64,000 nt of DNA from Bilabrum cf. latius (GCA_965178125.1 OZ237753.1:682001-746000); one strand, 5' to 3'; shown: positions 1 through 13,291, counted from the first letter of the stretch. Notes: generated from the sequence alone by a model not told the origin. Numbers and translations: made by a program.

Positions 1-3000
1 TCCATGCTTCTAGAGTCCAGCGTCCCGGTTGCATCAGCTCGAGCCTGCCGATGCAGCTCGTCGAGCCTCGGTGCGAAAGCAGCTGCTGTTCCATACTCGG
101 CTGCAGCGGCCCCCGGCTAACTCTGCGCCCAGGTTGACTGCGATGATGCCGCGCTCGCTACAGCAAGCACCCAGGCATGTGGACTCTCGATTTGGAGATC
201 GGCGTCTGGATCTGCCACCGCGGCAGCTAAGAAGCAGGCCGCGGCAGGCAGCCCACACGCAGCTAGAGCCTATGCCAAGGCCCTCGAAAAAGTAAGCACA
301 TTAGAACTGATACCTCCTTGCTCCCTGGCTTGTGCCCTAGCGACCCGGGAGCACGCTCGGATGCTCTCGGTGATAACGAAGCGCGCTGCCTGCTTGGACC
401 GGACGGACCCACCGCGCGCCCTGAGGACTGCCGCGGCTGCTCGAATGATTGCGTTCATATCCTTGCCTTCTTGTGTCCCGTCTATTGAGAGGATGGCCTA
501 TACGGCCGCGAGGCGACCATGCGATACACTGCGAGCAATCAGGCCTAGCAGTCGCCCAGCACAACCCATGATCTGCTGTCGTTCAAGCCTGGAGACCCAC
601 TCTGGCTCTGTGGGTGGGCCAAGCACCTGCAGTTCGGAGCCGCTAGAGGAGGCTGCCGCATTGCCAGAATCCCGGGGCGATGGGTGTTTCGCCAGTGTCA
701 TGGCAGAAATGAGTCCTTCAAACACGTGCTTTCCGCGAGTGCCGATGCTCCTTGCGCACACAAACAGAACGTCGAGGGCAACGCACAAGCGACGGAAGGC
801 CGCAATGCGCTGCTAGTCCATCGACTGGGACTCTCCGCCTCTGGCTAGCGCTCTGAGGATGGTGCTGGTCGTTGAGAGGTACTTGGGGTCCACCGAGCAT
901 CCTCGGCGTCGGGCAGCTGCGATGATCTCTCGCATCGCTGCGTCCAATGCGACGGCAAGACTGCCAGCAGCCTAGTTGCCAGCAGAGCAGGCTGCCCGGT
1001 TCCTGTGTCGGGCACGACTCCGGCCGCACGCCGCCACAGCAAACAACCGCAGCCAATGCGAAGTAGCAGCCAGGGTATCTCCCTCACTAGACGTGGCAAT
1101 TTCACCCGCTGCCTGGGACAAGGACGCATCCACAGCCTATAGAATTCTGCCGCAATCCGCTTGAGCATCGTTTTTGGCCTGCAGTCGCGCGTGCTAGCTT
1201 GAGAACCCGCCTGCTTCGAGCAAGAAGGGCGTGCCCGCCACGAGGCACCCAGCCGCTTCCACAGCAAGCATCACATCCTATGAATAGGGTGCGAGGGATT
1301 GCATTGCCCGCTCCGCTTCATCGACCGCCTCGCGGAGCACATCCATGCGGAGGTCGTGATCGCGACGGCCCACGCAGGCGCCTGCCACCGACAGGATCGC
1401 AAACACGTCCGATCTGTTCCCCTGTTGCACGAGCTGTTTCAGCCGCGCCGTAAAGGCGGCCTGCATTGCCGCTTTCGGAAGCCTGGGCCTGAAGTACTTC
1501 GCTATGGCAATCGTAGCGCTTGCGTGTTGCAAAGCGATGCCAACTGACGGCACAAGCGAATCGACATCCACATGGCGCCCGTCCAGCTGCAGTTTCCAGG
1601 TAGCAGGCATCACGCCACTACCACTGTCGAAATCCTAGCCAACTCCTGCTTGTGCTTGCCCAATAGACAGCTAAGCAATATAAGCCCTCTCGTCAGACTG
1701 TACATCGTGCTGTGGCACAGCCGATACCCTCGCTCCAGCAAACATGGCCGCGTACGTAGCCACGGTGCTGCACCGGGCACCTAGCAGCAACTCAACACCA
1801 AGTGCAGGCGTCACCTCTGGGACAGCGAGAACTCCCCGTTCGGCCGTCTCCCTCTCAATTGTCGCGAACCGAACGACATCACTGTGGCGCACAGGCCTAC
1901 CTGCCACACCAGTCATCACGCCAGCAATCGAAGGCGGGTCTAGACAAGGGGCCTCATGGGGCAGCACGACGTGCATAATGCCATCTTGATACTTGCCTTT
2001 ACCATTGTTGCTTCCATCCGCTCGGCTAGGGCCACTGGACGCCTCGCCAAAGCTGTTCCCTACAAAAACCTTGCATACAGCGGCACCGACAATGGCGCAG
2101 CACTGCCGCGCAGCGACACCGGCAGCCGCAGACTCTGCTGTCGACAGTGGCATGTCGGTTGTCTTTTGCGTGTCCCACCCAGGCGCCGCACCCTGCGCCC
2201 CGTTCGCTGGATCTGTTCCATGCGACTCCTGCAGACAGCACAAGGGCCATGCCGACGCGGCGCACGCGAGTGCCCCGGCCCAGTCGCCTTGCAGCAGGCA
2301 CACCGATGCCCTGGAAGGCAGACCCAGCACACCGGCCTTCAGATACATCGATTTCGCACCCACGGCGGTGCCGCTCGTCCATGCTACGTGGCCCTCGTAC
2401 AGGTGCTAGACTGCCTGCCCCAGTCGGCTGCGGCGCGGCGGGATCCAGCTGTGCCCCAGCGCACCGGCCGGTGTGTGCAGCCCATTCGACGGTAGTAGTG
2501 CCCCTGTGTCGCGATCGCTTTGGCTGCTAGGCCTCTCCGTAAGGGAGTTCTGCTTGGTCGTTCGCACCAGCACCTGTCCCCACTTACCCTGGAGCACCCC
2601 TGCCCTGCTGACGAGGTGCCAGTCCTCGCGGCCCATCTTGCGGCGAAGCAGAGCCAGGATGGCAGCTGCAGCGGCAGATAGACGCTAGGCGGCTTCTCGG
2701 CTGCGACTGTCCGCTGCAGCATCCAGAGCTGTATGCGCCACGAGCCTTCCGAGGCGCAGCCAGGCCAATGGAAAGGCAAGAGGTTGGCCAGATTTCGACT
2801 CGTCCTCATCTTCCGTGAATGCGTCTGCTCTGCCGGAAGCCGCCATCAGCACGGCCTGCCTCACCATGCCGCCCCTGCGAGTAGCCAGCTCCACGAGACG
2901 CAGCAGCGCGATTGCTGCGTCGATTCGACCCGCATCCTGTAAGCTGGGGCGACCCTCAGCGTGCGTTGCGTCCGTAGCGGCTGCTGCAGGCAGGGCGCCA

Positions 3001-6000
3001 TCGCGCGGAAGTTGGCCCCGGCGGATGTCAGCCACCTCCACGAAGAGCCTGTGGGTCCACGAGTCCATGGCGAGCAGCGTGCGGCCAATCCTGGAGGCAT
3101 GGGCCAGGGTGGTTGCTCGAGTTGCCCTCCACACGGACCCAATGCCGCCAAACGGCCGGGCATCGGAGCTAACCTCGCTTTCTCCTACTCCCCGCAAGCC
3201 CTGCCTCAACCTCGCCGACTCAATCGCGACGGTGGACTGAAGCAGGCCCTCATCGGTCAGTGCAAAGGCCATTGAACGCAGCGTCTAGTGAGGCAGTAGC
3301 AGATGCCGGCACCCACTAGCATTGATTGCGATTCTGAATGCGGCTACAACGGCATCGGTGGCACTGTCCTCTGCGGACCCCGCTACGTGTGACCGCACCG
3401 CATCCAGCAAGCAATCTTCGAGCTGCGCGAGCGCATTCTCGCCAGCTCCAAGCAACGACCAGGCAGCATCCGACTGCCGGCATTCATGCATCTGTTGCAT
3501 GGCGTGAATGAATCCAGCAGCACCGGGAGGTGCGCCCACAATCCCCATCGCGGCTTCCTCTGTGCCATCCTGTGGAGCTGCACGGAGACCCTCCGCCTCC
3601 TCTGGTGCTTCGCCACGGACAACGCCTGCCATAACAGCGAGAAAGGTGAGGGTTTGAGTGTCTGCACGGTGGACTGGAGGCAGGGCGCCTTCCGCCCGGG
3701 TGCTGTCTTCAACCGCACGTCTTGCGGCCCAGTCTAGTTGCTCTCGTTCTCCAGTGGTGCTGCCAGCTTCGGTGGCATTGCGGGCTTGCGTATTGTCTTG
3801 AAGGGCATCAGTGAAACCACGAGATGGAGATGCAGCACCAATTGGCTTGAATTCTTGCGCGGTAGGGTCTGATGCCAGCCGTGCGTGCAGCTCTCGTTGA
3901 CTAGCTTCAACTGGCTCAAGCAGGAGCTGCTGGTCCGACAGGCGACTAGCTGGGGTTTGCTACTGTGGTCGCTAGCCTTCAGCGGCACTGCTAGCACCAA
4001 CGGGCAGTGCACTGTGCCCAGGTTCAGGAGCATGGCTGGCGCTGAGCGGGAGGTGCGGGTCAGGCAGTGCAACCGTAGCGGCCAAAGACGGCGGTAGCCG
4101 TAGCTGAAACATGGTACGGCCGACTACCGCGGTAAGCTGCGTGCCCAAGTGTCCCGTGAACGCAAGCGCCATCGGGCCAACCGCATCCTCGCTACTCGTA
4201 CCCCCTAGATCAAGCAAGAATGGACTCGACTGTGCCGGTGCCCACGACACGCGGCGGTCCCGCGGATCGGCAGACCCTCCTTGCCTGGTGCCGGTAGCCG
4301 CGCTCAAAGACCGGAGCAGCGAAGGCGCCGCGACTGTCCTAAGGGGCAGTCCGGTGGCCGTGCAGCACAGCAGGTGCCCCGTCGATGTCAGTGCAAGGAT
4401 CACGCGACCACTAGCCGCAAACTCAATGCTAGCTGGCGATCCGACGTGCCGGCTAGCTGATTGGCCTTTCTTCTCTGGCCTAGAGCCAGCCGTCGCTCGC
4501 GCCAAATCGTTCATTCGCAGGCAGACATGGTCTGGTCGGTCTAGCTTGCGAATGACGAGTGCATGATCCTGTGTGCCGTTTCTAGAAGTCTGGCTGGCGC
4601 TTCCTGCGTACGGACCCACCGAAGGGTGCGTCGACACCGTGACGCTGGCTCTGCTGCTACCGGCCGGTTCGCCTGAGCCGGTTGCTGGGGCCTCAGCGAA
4701 CTATCCGCGCCCTTGGTCGCTCCTTCGCCTGCTTCGAGGAGCCGCCTAGCTCTTTAGTTCCCTCGGATATCCAGCCATGCTGCTGTAGCTGCTGTCCTGA
4801 CCAGAATCAGTCTTGTCCTTGCTCGCATGCACCCCGATGCAAAGCACTCCACCGTCTAGGCTGAACTCGGAAGACACGCTCCGGATCGGGGCCTGGAACG
4901 TCTCTGAGCCATTCAATGATACAAGCACACACTTGTCTCCCTCTCCTCCGTGCCTCACGCACTCGGGGATGCCTACAACAGTGATGCGATACACGAGCTC
5001 GTGCCAACCACGCCCCTTCTCTGCTATTCCCGTTCTTGCTGCTACAGGTGCGCTGTGACTAGTGTCTCGCCGCAGTTCCGGGTCAATCGATCTTGTACCG
5101 ATGTGCAAGAATGCGATGCAATCGATTCCGTCTGGGTCGGTCGTCCAAGGGGCGGTGCGGGTGCCAGCGATCACCTCGCCCTCACCCTGCACCTCGCCGG
5201 CGTCGACAGTGCCACTTCTCCCCGTCATTGAGGCGTCTATACCATCATTATTGTCGTCAAAAGGCATGACATTCCCGTACACGCTGCCTCTGTGCCAGCC
5301 ATCGCGAGATCCGCTTCGAGAAGCAGCATGCCGGTCGACTGCTTCCAAATTCATGCCTCTGGCAGAGCTCTGATCTTCGCCCGATGGAAAACCGCCGAAG
5401 CTTGGACCACACAAAGGCACGTCAATCAATTGACGGCTGCTTTTAACCCCTCTGTGGATGCTGCCGATGGGCGGATCAGGGTCTTGACCGCTTGCTGACT
5501 GCGATATTGCTCGTTCCGAAGCACCTGCTTGGCTGTCCTCGAGTGGTGCTCCCCAATGCGACCCGCCGGCTGCTGATGCGGAGCCATGCAATGTGCTATA
5601 AGTCGCCAATACCTAACGCTTAGCGCGGAGTCTTGACCTGGGAAAATACTTGGTGGAGACCAGAGACAATCCCGCGTGTTGCTGGCTGCACGATTGAGGT
5701 AGCTTGCACCATGCACCCCTGGCATCGTCCCAGCTCGCACCTATCCAAACAAGTGGCTGTTGCCATGATTCTACCTGAACGCACATCATTCTACCACCAG
5801 GACTGCAAGATAGAGTGTGCTGAGTGCTGCATCCGAATTGTGCCGGCGAGCTCATACTATTGCTCGTCGATCTTGGGTTAGGGCGCAACAGGTACTGAGG
5901 TATCGAACGGATTGCGTAAACACTACTGCCGTCCAGAGTAGAACTTCGGAGCTGCCCGCGCTGGGATAATTGAACGAACACCCCCCCCTGACATGCGTCG

Positions 6001-6233
6001 GTAGCAACGGCTGCGACGTTCTCATGAGGCCATTGTAGCTTGTGGGCCTGCCCATGATCGGCTTTCCCATTCCAATCCGAATGTAAGAATACAACGTTCC
6101 CTTCACGGTCCCGAGAAATCAATGACAAGCCGGAGCGTCCTCTAGCAACCACCTTGGCTTGTGCATCCTTTCGCACGCCGCCACAAGCTTCAATGCGGCA
6201 AGCTTGCCCAGCTGCATCAATGGCAACCTCCAT
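1..6233 (-). CDS. giant unidentified protein, 3' end beyond window
   Basis: With TAG read as Gln, one frame stays open from an ATG at 6233, directly preceded by an in-frame TGA, to the left edge: at least 2,077 codons without TAA or TGA. In-frame TAGs occur for example at 5613, 4746, 4701, 3972, 3960, 3285, 2685, 1671, 1278, 498, 270 and 117. I do not recognise the family. The first ~750 residues contain short hydrophobic strands separated by polar loops (such as EGNVVFLHSDWNG near residue 45 and RVILALTSTGHLLC near 615), which suggest beta-propeller blades. The region after ~residue 900 is Ala/Leu-rich and probably helical. A large scaffold of propeller plus helical-repeat type is possible, but this is inference. 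The C-terminus lies outside the window. Confidence 0.7.
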
Positions 6234-6603
6234 TCAAAAGAGCTCGTTGACCAGAGAAGCTGGAAAATCGTGCAAGCTTCTATTACCCTGCAAGCGTCTA
6301 CTCGAAATGTCCAAACGGGCTACAGATTGGGTGACGAGTAGTAGCATGCTGCATGCCAATTCTGTACTAACGATGATTTTAGCGCCAACAAACGTCAATG
6401 TGTAGCGAAGCGGTACAATTGGTGTTGCAGGCACTCTCAGGAGGCACATGTCCACGGTGCATCTGGGGGAGCACAAGCACGAGTGCTCCGTGTGTGGCAA
6501 GAGCTTCGGTGTTGCAGGCAATCTCAGGAGGCACATGTCTACGGTGCACCTGGGGAAGCGCAAGCACGCGTGCACTTTGGTTGGCTTATCGCTATAGCTT
6601 TAA
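6154..6603 (+). pseudogene. C2H2 zinc-finger fragment
   Basis: A plus-strand frame, open when TAG is Gln and closed by TAA at 6601, encodes one complete C2H2 finger. It reads CSVCGKSF...LRRHMSTVH, with Cys-x2-Cys-x12-His-x4-His spacing, around 6484-6553. A preceding half finger has lost its cysteines and a following finger is truncated after its first Cys. The finger unit is duplicated at DNA level with an 87-base period (starts 6421 and 6508). Its 5' part overlaps antisense the start of the giant gene at 6233, and no convincing start or linker precedes the fingers. It looks like a remnant of a zinc-finger gene in the 515-base gap between two minus-strand genes. A functional small protein cannot be excluded. 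Confidence 0.55.
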
Positions 6604-6748
6604 TGGGATCTGCCGATAAGAAACCAACAAAGCGGGGAAATTCGATCCAGATCAATTTTCTCACTGCATGTTGTGCAGTACTACCTGTCGATGCCGCCGT
6701 ACCTACGGTAGCATCTGTAAAACCAGGCCCCCCAAAAAAAAAGGATCC

Positions 6749-8123
6749 TCAAGAGGACCCAGACGGTTCCGCCTTGCCAGCACCCGCCCCGTCACCTACC
6801 GCTCCGGGGTCCGCCTTGGCGAGGTCATCCCCAGCAGCAGCAGCAGCTGCAGCACCGCCCTCGGCCCTAGTGTAGCTCCTCCGCTTGGCCACGTCCGACT
6901 CTGCCTTGAGTCCCTGCTGCACCTCGTGCTCGAGCAAGTGCTCCAAGAGCTTGCTGGTCCTCTGCACCTCCACAGAGAGCCTGGGGAGCCGCAGCTGGCC
7001 AGGTGCAGGGTTGTCGAGGCACGTCTGCGTCGAGACGCAGGCAGCTTCTCCCAACCGGCCTAGGCTGGCCACCACCTGGGTCAGCACGGGGATTCCCTGG
7101 GCCACTGCGGTGAGGGCCAGCTTCTCCTGGTGCTGCAGGGTCATGCGGACCACCTGCTCGTATGCCTCTGGCCTGCTCCTCGTAGCAATCGTGAGCGAGG
7201 GCATGTCGGCCACAGTGCCGTCCCTCGTCACACGGTTGAGCAGCTTGTCCAGCTGGCTCCAGTACTCGGCGCGGTACAAGTTGTCCAGGCTCACGGGGTT
7301 CGTCTCTGTGATGGAGATGTGTTCCCCGGCGGTGCGGCCTGCAGCGGCACCCTCCGCGGCGCCGTCGTGCTTGGGTCGGAAGCGGTTCCACCTGTAGTGG
7401 CCGAACAGGACCACGGCCTTGAGGCCGCTCTTGGCACAATCCACCGTGTGGTGGATCGAGTCGTCGATCAGGATGGACGCGCCGATCTCCTTGCAGATTT
7501 CGGCCTTGGAGCGGGGCTTGCCGCCCTTGCCGTCAGAGTAGTGGTTCCCAAAGTGAATGCCATCAAAGATACCGGGGTAGTGTCGCTTCACCCACTCCCG
7601 TGTCTTCTCCTCAACTGCTACCTAGCGGCTTGTTACAATGTGATAACTGAATCGAGTCGCATTCTTTTTCAAGATCCTTTCAGCATCCTCAATCGGGCGA
7701 ATCTCCATAAAGTCGTCGCTCTCAAAGAATTCCATTACCTCGTCCCGAACTTCATCGGGAGATCCTCCCCACGTATCGCTGAAATGATATGTTAGGTAAT
7801 CCTTGAGCTGAAAGTGCGTGCCGTGCCTCTTGTTGTGAAAGCTGGTCAGGCTCGAGAGGAACGACGCCTGCGAACTCGTAAAACCAGCTTGATATGTAAA
7901 ACATGGGAAATATTACCCTACCAATAAACGAGGGGAATATCAAATTTCAAAAAATACCCCTCGATTGAGACGGACTGATCAAAATGTAGCGGTGCGACCG
8001 GTTCCGAGCTACGCAGTGGATCCTCACCAGCACTTCATCGAGGTCTACGGCAATAACTACCCGTTTAGGCGCCTCAGCTGCTGCAGTGCTAGCATCAGCG
8101 CCAGCATCAGCAACACCAGCCAT
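6749..8123 (-). CDS. HAD-superfamily phosphatase-like protein
   Basis: Two exons, 8123-8028 and 7867-6749, give 404 residues; the stop is TGA. Motif I is AVDLDEVL (Asp27 and Asp29) at the end of exon 1. Exon 2 carries motif II IVTSRQ (residues 109-114), whose Gln is a TAG codon. It continues with FGNHYSDGKGGKPRSKAEIC and the acidic motif LIDDS, the HAD motif IV position. This order matches a conserved but poorly characterised eukaryotic/algal HAD group with DxDEVL and TSRQ signatures. A C-terminal helical extension and an Ala-rich tail follow. The substrate is unknown. The start at 8123 is the first ATG giving a compact N-terminus before motif I; the frame is open further upstream. It lies 101 bases downstream of the kinesin-like gene on the same strand. 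Confidence 0.85.
7868..8027 (-). other. intron of the HAD-like gene
   Basis: A 160-base intron with donor GTGAGG and acceptor TTCGCAG. It splits codons cleanly (phase 0) right after DLDEVL, and removing it restores the HAD family order. Confidence 0.88.
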
Positions 8124-8224
8124 ATTTACTGGAGATAGATCGGATTCTGGGCGGAATTCGTGAATCTCTGAGCTATCCTCAAAGTGATCGCAACAATACA
8201 ACAAAAACCAGATTCCTAGATCCT

Positions 8225-11200
8225 TCATCGAAGCGGCTGGCCGCCTGCAACGGATCGTAGCGCCCTAGCTTCGTTTGCGAGAGTGATGCAGTCTGCCTCA
8301 GCAGTAGCTGCGCACTAGCGCGCTCGTGCTGCCTCGGCCTCCACCTCAGCGAGCTGCGCGCTCGCCTTCGCAGCAGTTGCTCGCTCGCCGGCCTACTGCC
8401 CTCTTGCCCTGGCCCTCCGCGCGCAGATGGACAGCCGCTCCATCTGAGCGAGCATGCCACGCTCGCACCGCCGCGCGGCAGCCAGCCGTTCCCTGCACCT
8501 AGATCCCTCTTTCAGCGCCGCCTCGAGCTCCCCTGCTGCTCGCTTCGCCTGCTTGATGCAGAGCCAGGCCCGGTCCACCTCGGCGCGGGGTGGGCTATTC
8601 GAACGAGACAACACCCCGGGAGCATATGACAAACCCTTGGATGCGCACGATTGCCCCGCCACCAGTGCTCGTCTCAGCCTGGCAACGGATCTCCTGACCT
8701 CCATGGCTCCCTTCCGCAGCGCACGAGCAGACGCCTGCCCCGCCGTGACCGGCCAGTCGTTTTGAGAGTCATCCTTGGTCCTAGCGTCAGTCTAATCACA
8801 TCCATTTAGACTACTACCCGTGTTTGTGTGCTCCCGCCCCGCTTGGCCCAGCCGCAAAAGCAGAAGGTCAGCCTCCGCGATGATCTCCGATACCTCAAGC
8901 GACGGCGATGCTCGCCTCCGCGAAGCACCTGCTCGAAGGGCACCGCCGCTGCTGCTGCTGCTGCTGATGCGGGCAGTCGCTCGCGGGGCACGGCTTCGGT
9001 CGCTCGCTCCAGCCTGCAGCTCGACCGAATCGGGAGACGGTGCCCTGCGCGACGATGAGCGGGACCTCGCTGGCAGCAGTGATGCTAAACCACGATCATC
9101 TTCTCCGCGCCCTGTGCGCTTGCCTGGGCCATGCCGCTCTGGTGAGGTAGACGGGCTCAGATCCCTCCTGAACTTGGAGGGGGTCGTGTCGGCTAGAGCG
9201 AGCAGGCTCACGGTGCCCTGGCTGCTACCGCTCGCAGCGACAACCGGATCGGAACTAGCAGCAGATCGATCACCGGTACACACGGCATTCGATTGCAGTT
9301 GTGCTCTCTGCTCGGGCGATTTTGAGGCACTGTGTCCCCGGGGGCGTTGATCGATCTGGTCAGGAGAATGCAATCGAGCGGTGCCGTGGGCGCATCTTGC
9401 CGCATCGTGGGTGGACCCCCCAGACGGAAGCCTCCCTCTCATGCCGGCTGCTCCTCTATTCTCCGTTGAGGACGACCCTCTCAGCAGAGACATGACATCG
9501 AATACTCGAGCCTCGGGCCGCATCCCACCCTCGTTTAAGGGGTTCGATTTGGCAGACCTGAGATCGCCATTTCCACTGGCGAGTGGACTGGACGCGGCTG
9601 CTTCATTCACACTGCCATCAACACGGCTGCCCTTTGCTTGAGACATAGCTCTATCGCCCGCGTCACCGATACGGCGGTCTCCTGGCACTTGATCGCCAGA
9701 GTGCGATGAGGAAGTAATCGGTCGGCGATCGGGTGACTTGCTCCTAGGGCGAGGCGACGTGCTGCTGCAGCTCCTCGCAGTCCGGGGCTTGCCGGGTGCA
9801 GCGGCAGGTGAGCGCCCCCTCGTTGTCTCCCTATGGTCTCGAGCACGACTGGAAGATGGGTGCACCCTTCTGTCTGTCCTCTTTTCAGCGCTTTCGTGTT
9901 CAATGGCACCAGAGGTCTCGGCGGGGCGTTCAGGCCAATGCTCCGCAGGCAGCAGAGGCGGCCCGGGCCTACACTTGTCTTCTAGTGATTGCTGCCTCGT
10001 CTTCGTGTCATGGCTGCTCCCACCAATCGGAGGCGGTTCATCTCCTGCAAGCACCTGCCCGCCTCCACCGAGCCTCACCTTCCTGAGCCCGTGTCCTCGC
10101 CACCCTGCCGCACCTCTGGGCCACTGAGCCTGCACGCCTGCTTGCACTGCTTGGCTCGTGGGCCGCACGACAGTCGCACCACCGCTCTGAGCTCCCGCAT
10201 CCCCGACACCAACCGAGAATACGTCATCCAATCCGTCCATGAGAGCATGAAACGACCCAGCTCCACCCGGCGACAAGATGGACCTGTTTTGAAGCTCGTC
10301 GCGATCATCACGTCGGTCCCTCGTGCTGGGCTCGGAAGTTGTCAGCTCTAGACTGAATCCATGCAATCCCGATCCCTCGGCCCGCGGGACTGGACTTTGA
10401 TCTGAGCCCGCGACCGGCCTCTCTCTTTCTTGGTTAGAACGCCCAGTGCGGCCTTGCACGACCTCCTGCAGGAAGGCATCGATCTGCCGCATAGCCGCGC
10501 TTTTAGGGCTGCGGTGCTGAGGCTGATGCCCAAGGGCCAGGCCAATACCTGCGTTCTAGGCAGCTTCCTTCAGGACTACATCGAGCTCTTGCTCGCCCTT
10601 GCCGTGGGTTGACTCGCTCCCCGACATGGAGGAGCCACGGGTCCCGCGCGTGGCGCTGAGATGAGGCTCATCCTCCGACGCAACCGACACGGGCCCGCCA
10701 GCTGGCAGAATGGCCGAGGGCTGGTCCGCCTATGCTCCGGGGAAGCTGTCTCTGGGACTGTTCCTGGATCCATATGAGCTGCTCGTCTCCACGGGGATCG
10801 CGGGCCCATGGGGTGTCTGTGCATCGCTGTCTGCTCGCGTAGGCTGTTGCGTATGGATGCCAACTTCTGCGACTGCTTGTTCGCCGGGTCGGTTACTTTT
10901 TCGTGTTCCCGAAGAACCGCCGAGAAACCCGGTCGGTTTTCCTGCATCGGATCCTCTTGAACCGATCGAGCTGCCGCTTGATGGCAGCACAGCGCCACGA
11001 GCGCCCCGCCCGTCGCTGAGATCGCCACCTTGCGGAGTTCGGTCGTGCCGGCTGATGCTTTTTGCCAGAGCATCTACCAGCTCGTCCAACTGCTTGGTGT
11101 GCTCCGGCTACCACCCACCCCTCATCATGCGATCCGCACTGTCCTGCGAAAGGAACCAGCGGAGGCCGTGCATTTGCTAGTCGGGTGCAGGTGTTGCAGA

Positions 11201-13291
11201 TGAATTGCTGGATTGGGCGCCACCTGCACCCATCCTATCCGGTTTATTTGTATCAGGGGCAGACGACCGGCCACCGCGCACGCGCAGTTGCTCTCGGAGC
11301 ACAGCAGCAGACGCAACGGCAGCAGCAGCGCTGGGTGCAGCGTCAACACCGCCGATGCCGCGGGAATTGTTCGGCATGCCTTCGTGCGCATCTGCAGCAG
11401 CGTGGCCGTGATGAGGACCATGACCGGAACTTGATGGTGCGTGCGGTGACCCCTTGCCCAAGTCTGCATGATCGAGCGCTGCCACCTGTCCCAATTCCTC
11501 TGGAGATTTCCTTGGCTTGTTCGCTCCCACGCTGCTCGGAGTAGTCTCCATCGTGCCAGGCCTCATCCTCCTCATGAGGCGCAAAGCGGCCATCTTGGCC
11601 TGATCACCATCGGAAACGAGTTGATCCCGTACCGAAATTCCTTCCTCTCTGTCTATCCTCTCCCAGTCTGCGTCCTGAAGGCCCATGGCCGATTGAGGCA
11701 CTCCTCTCCTGCGCACACACGCGGTCACGATAGACCTGGCTCTGGAGGCAAGGCCGAGCGCATGGGCTGCAGTCATGTATGACCTCGTCCGACTCGGAAT
11801 GCTCGTCACCAGGAAGGTCTTCGCGTTGCCGAACAGCAGGGAACCCACGACCTTGGCCAGAAGGCCCCCCCGTTTGCTCGAGGTAGGCAGCACACGGGCG
11901 CGTGTCGCCTCTGCGATCCCAGCCGCGAGGCCGATGTCATTCTCATCACTATGATCAAGACTCATTGAAGTACTGCTACTAGTATTTCCCACACCCTCGC
12001 CCCTGCCTTTTTCGCACCGCTCCTTCTGGCTCGCGTCCCTGCCTCCCGCCTTGAGCTCCCTCTCCACCGAAGCTGCCTCGACCAGCATGCGCTCCACTGC
12101 AAGGGCGTCTTCTCGAAGATCCCTAGCGATGGTCTCAGGCAACGGAAGGGCAATATCTCTAGATGAAGGGCCGAGAATCCCGTTCAGTGCACCGTCCTTG
12201 ACTCCGAGTCGCCTGCTTGCCTGCCTCACGCTAGGCTAGCCCGCCAGCTGGACCGCGTGCAGTACTCTCACACATCCATCCGAAGAGGATCGCACCACGA
12301 TCCTGACCACAGTGTGCCACCCAAGTGCCTCGTGCTGCTCTTCCTAGCCTCCTGCGCCAGCTCCAGCTCGAAGAGCGCCTACCTCCGCCCCTCCCTGCCC
12401 GCCCGCCACTGGCACGATCGGGGGAGGCTAGTCCGGATCCAAGCATCGGCTTGGGGTCAGGTATCTTGCGCGGCAAGACGCCCGACGCAGCAGGAGGCAC
12501 GCCTCCTCGACGGAGCGCACCTGCGCGGTTGCAACGCGCAGAGCGTGGGGGTGCGACCCGATGGCAACGGCTGGGTGCTGGCAGCCTGGCAAGTTTCTCG
12601 AGTCTACTGCACCCACGTCAGCTGTTTGTTTACTTGATGTTCGACCGTCTGCCACTCTGCGGCCCTTCGGTCTCTCCTGGCTATCGTGCTAGACTCCAAG
12701 GAGTACGCGACCGTCGACTGCAAGGTCTGGCCAGAGCAAGTCTCTCCGCACGTCACCTCTGAGCTGGAAGCATGCTATCCCTACGCTATTCCCAGGAAAT
12801 GTCATGGAAGCATCATGATTGTCCCCAAGTGCCGAAGAACTGCTACTCGGCTTCGACAGGGCGCTCGACAGCGAGGTGAGCACGCTGCGAAGCAGGCCCG
12901 GCTTCTCTGCATCAAGGCCGAAGAAACTCTCGCGGTGTCTGTCCTAGCCTGTACATATAACATTTACATTCCAACCGTCAGCCAGCCAGGACACGACTCC
13001 CTACCCTACAGCTAGTTGCCCTGGAACGTCGTCTCGTGGAGATTGAAAGGCAACCGAGCACTCGTACTACCTTGCTTGTGGCGGCCGGCGCGATGACCAG
13101 CGGTCCGGTGCTCCATGAAGTAGAACTGATGAGCCAGAGGAGCTCGCACTCACGCGGGCGCCCTGCACTGAATGAGCCTCTTGGGACGCCTCTACCGTGC
13201 AGACCCGCAAGAAAGAATCGAGTTTCACGGACCGGGCATCAGCCCCAGTGACTGGAATATAATCTAACTATCTTGGATCGCCACATTTCAT
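8225..13291 (-). CDS. kinesin-like protein with degenerate motor
   Basis: One uninterrupted frame of 1,688 residues (TAG=Gln) ends at TGA. The first ~530 residues follow a kinesin motor. ASQEAHSV precedes VVSWLADGWNVNVICTGQ, which aligns with the strand leading into the P-loop. GQTGSGKT is replaced by GQDRHRES at about residues 115-122, where the Gln is TAG. Then come PGLLRSVLTSL, VRSVEEACLLLRR, VRVLHAVQLAGQ (residues ~341-352, where kinesins have VDLAGSE) and LLFGNAKTFLVTSIPS near 480, the final core strand. The lost P-loop Lys/Thr and switch II Asp suggest no ATPase activity. The rest is Ser/Arg/Pro-rich and disordered, ending in a coiled coil (~1,555-1,660). The start at 13291 is uncertain because the first kinesin strand is not obvious. 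Confidence 0.75.

Noticed and set aside
12885-13156. Possible intron in the kinesin-like gene (GTGAGT near 13156, TTCGCAG at 12884)
   Set aside because: Splicing would shift the frame into a TGA and would remove the segment matching the kinesin P-loop region; the unspliced frame is better.
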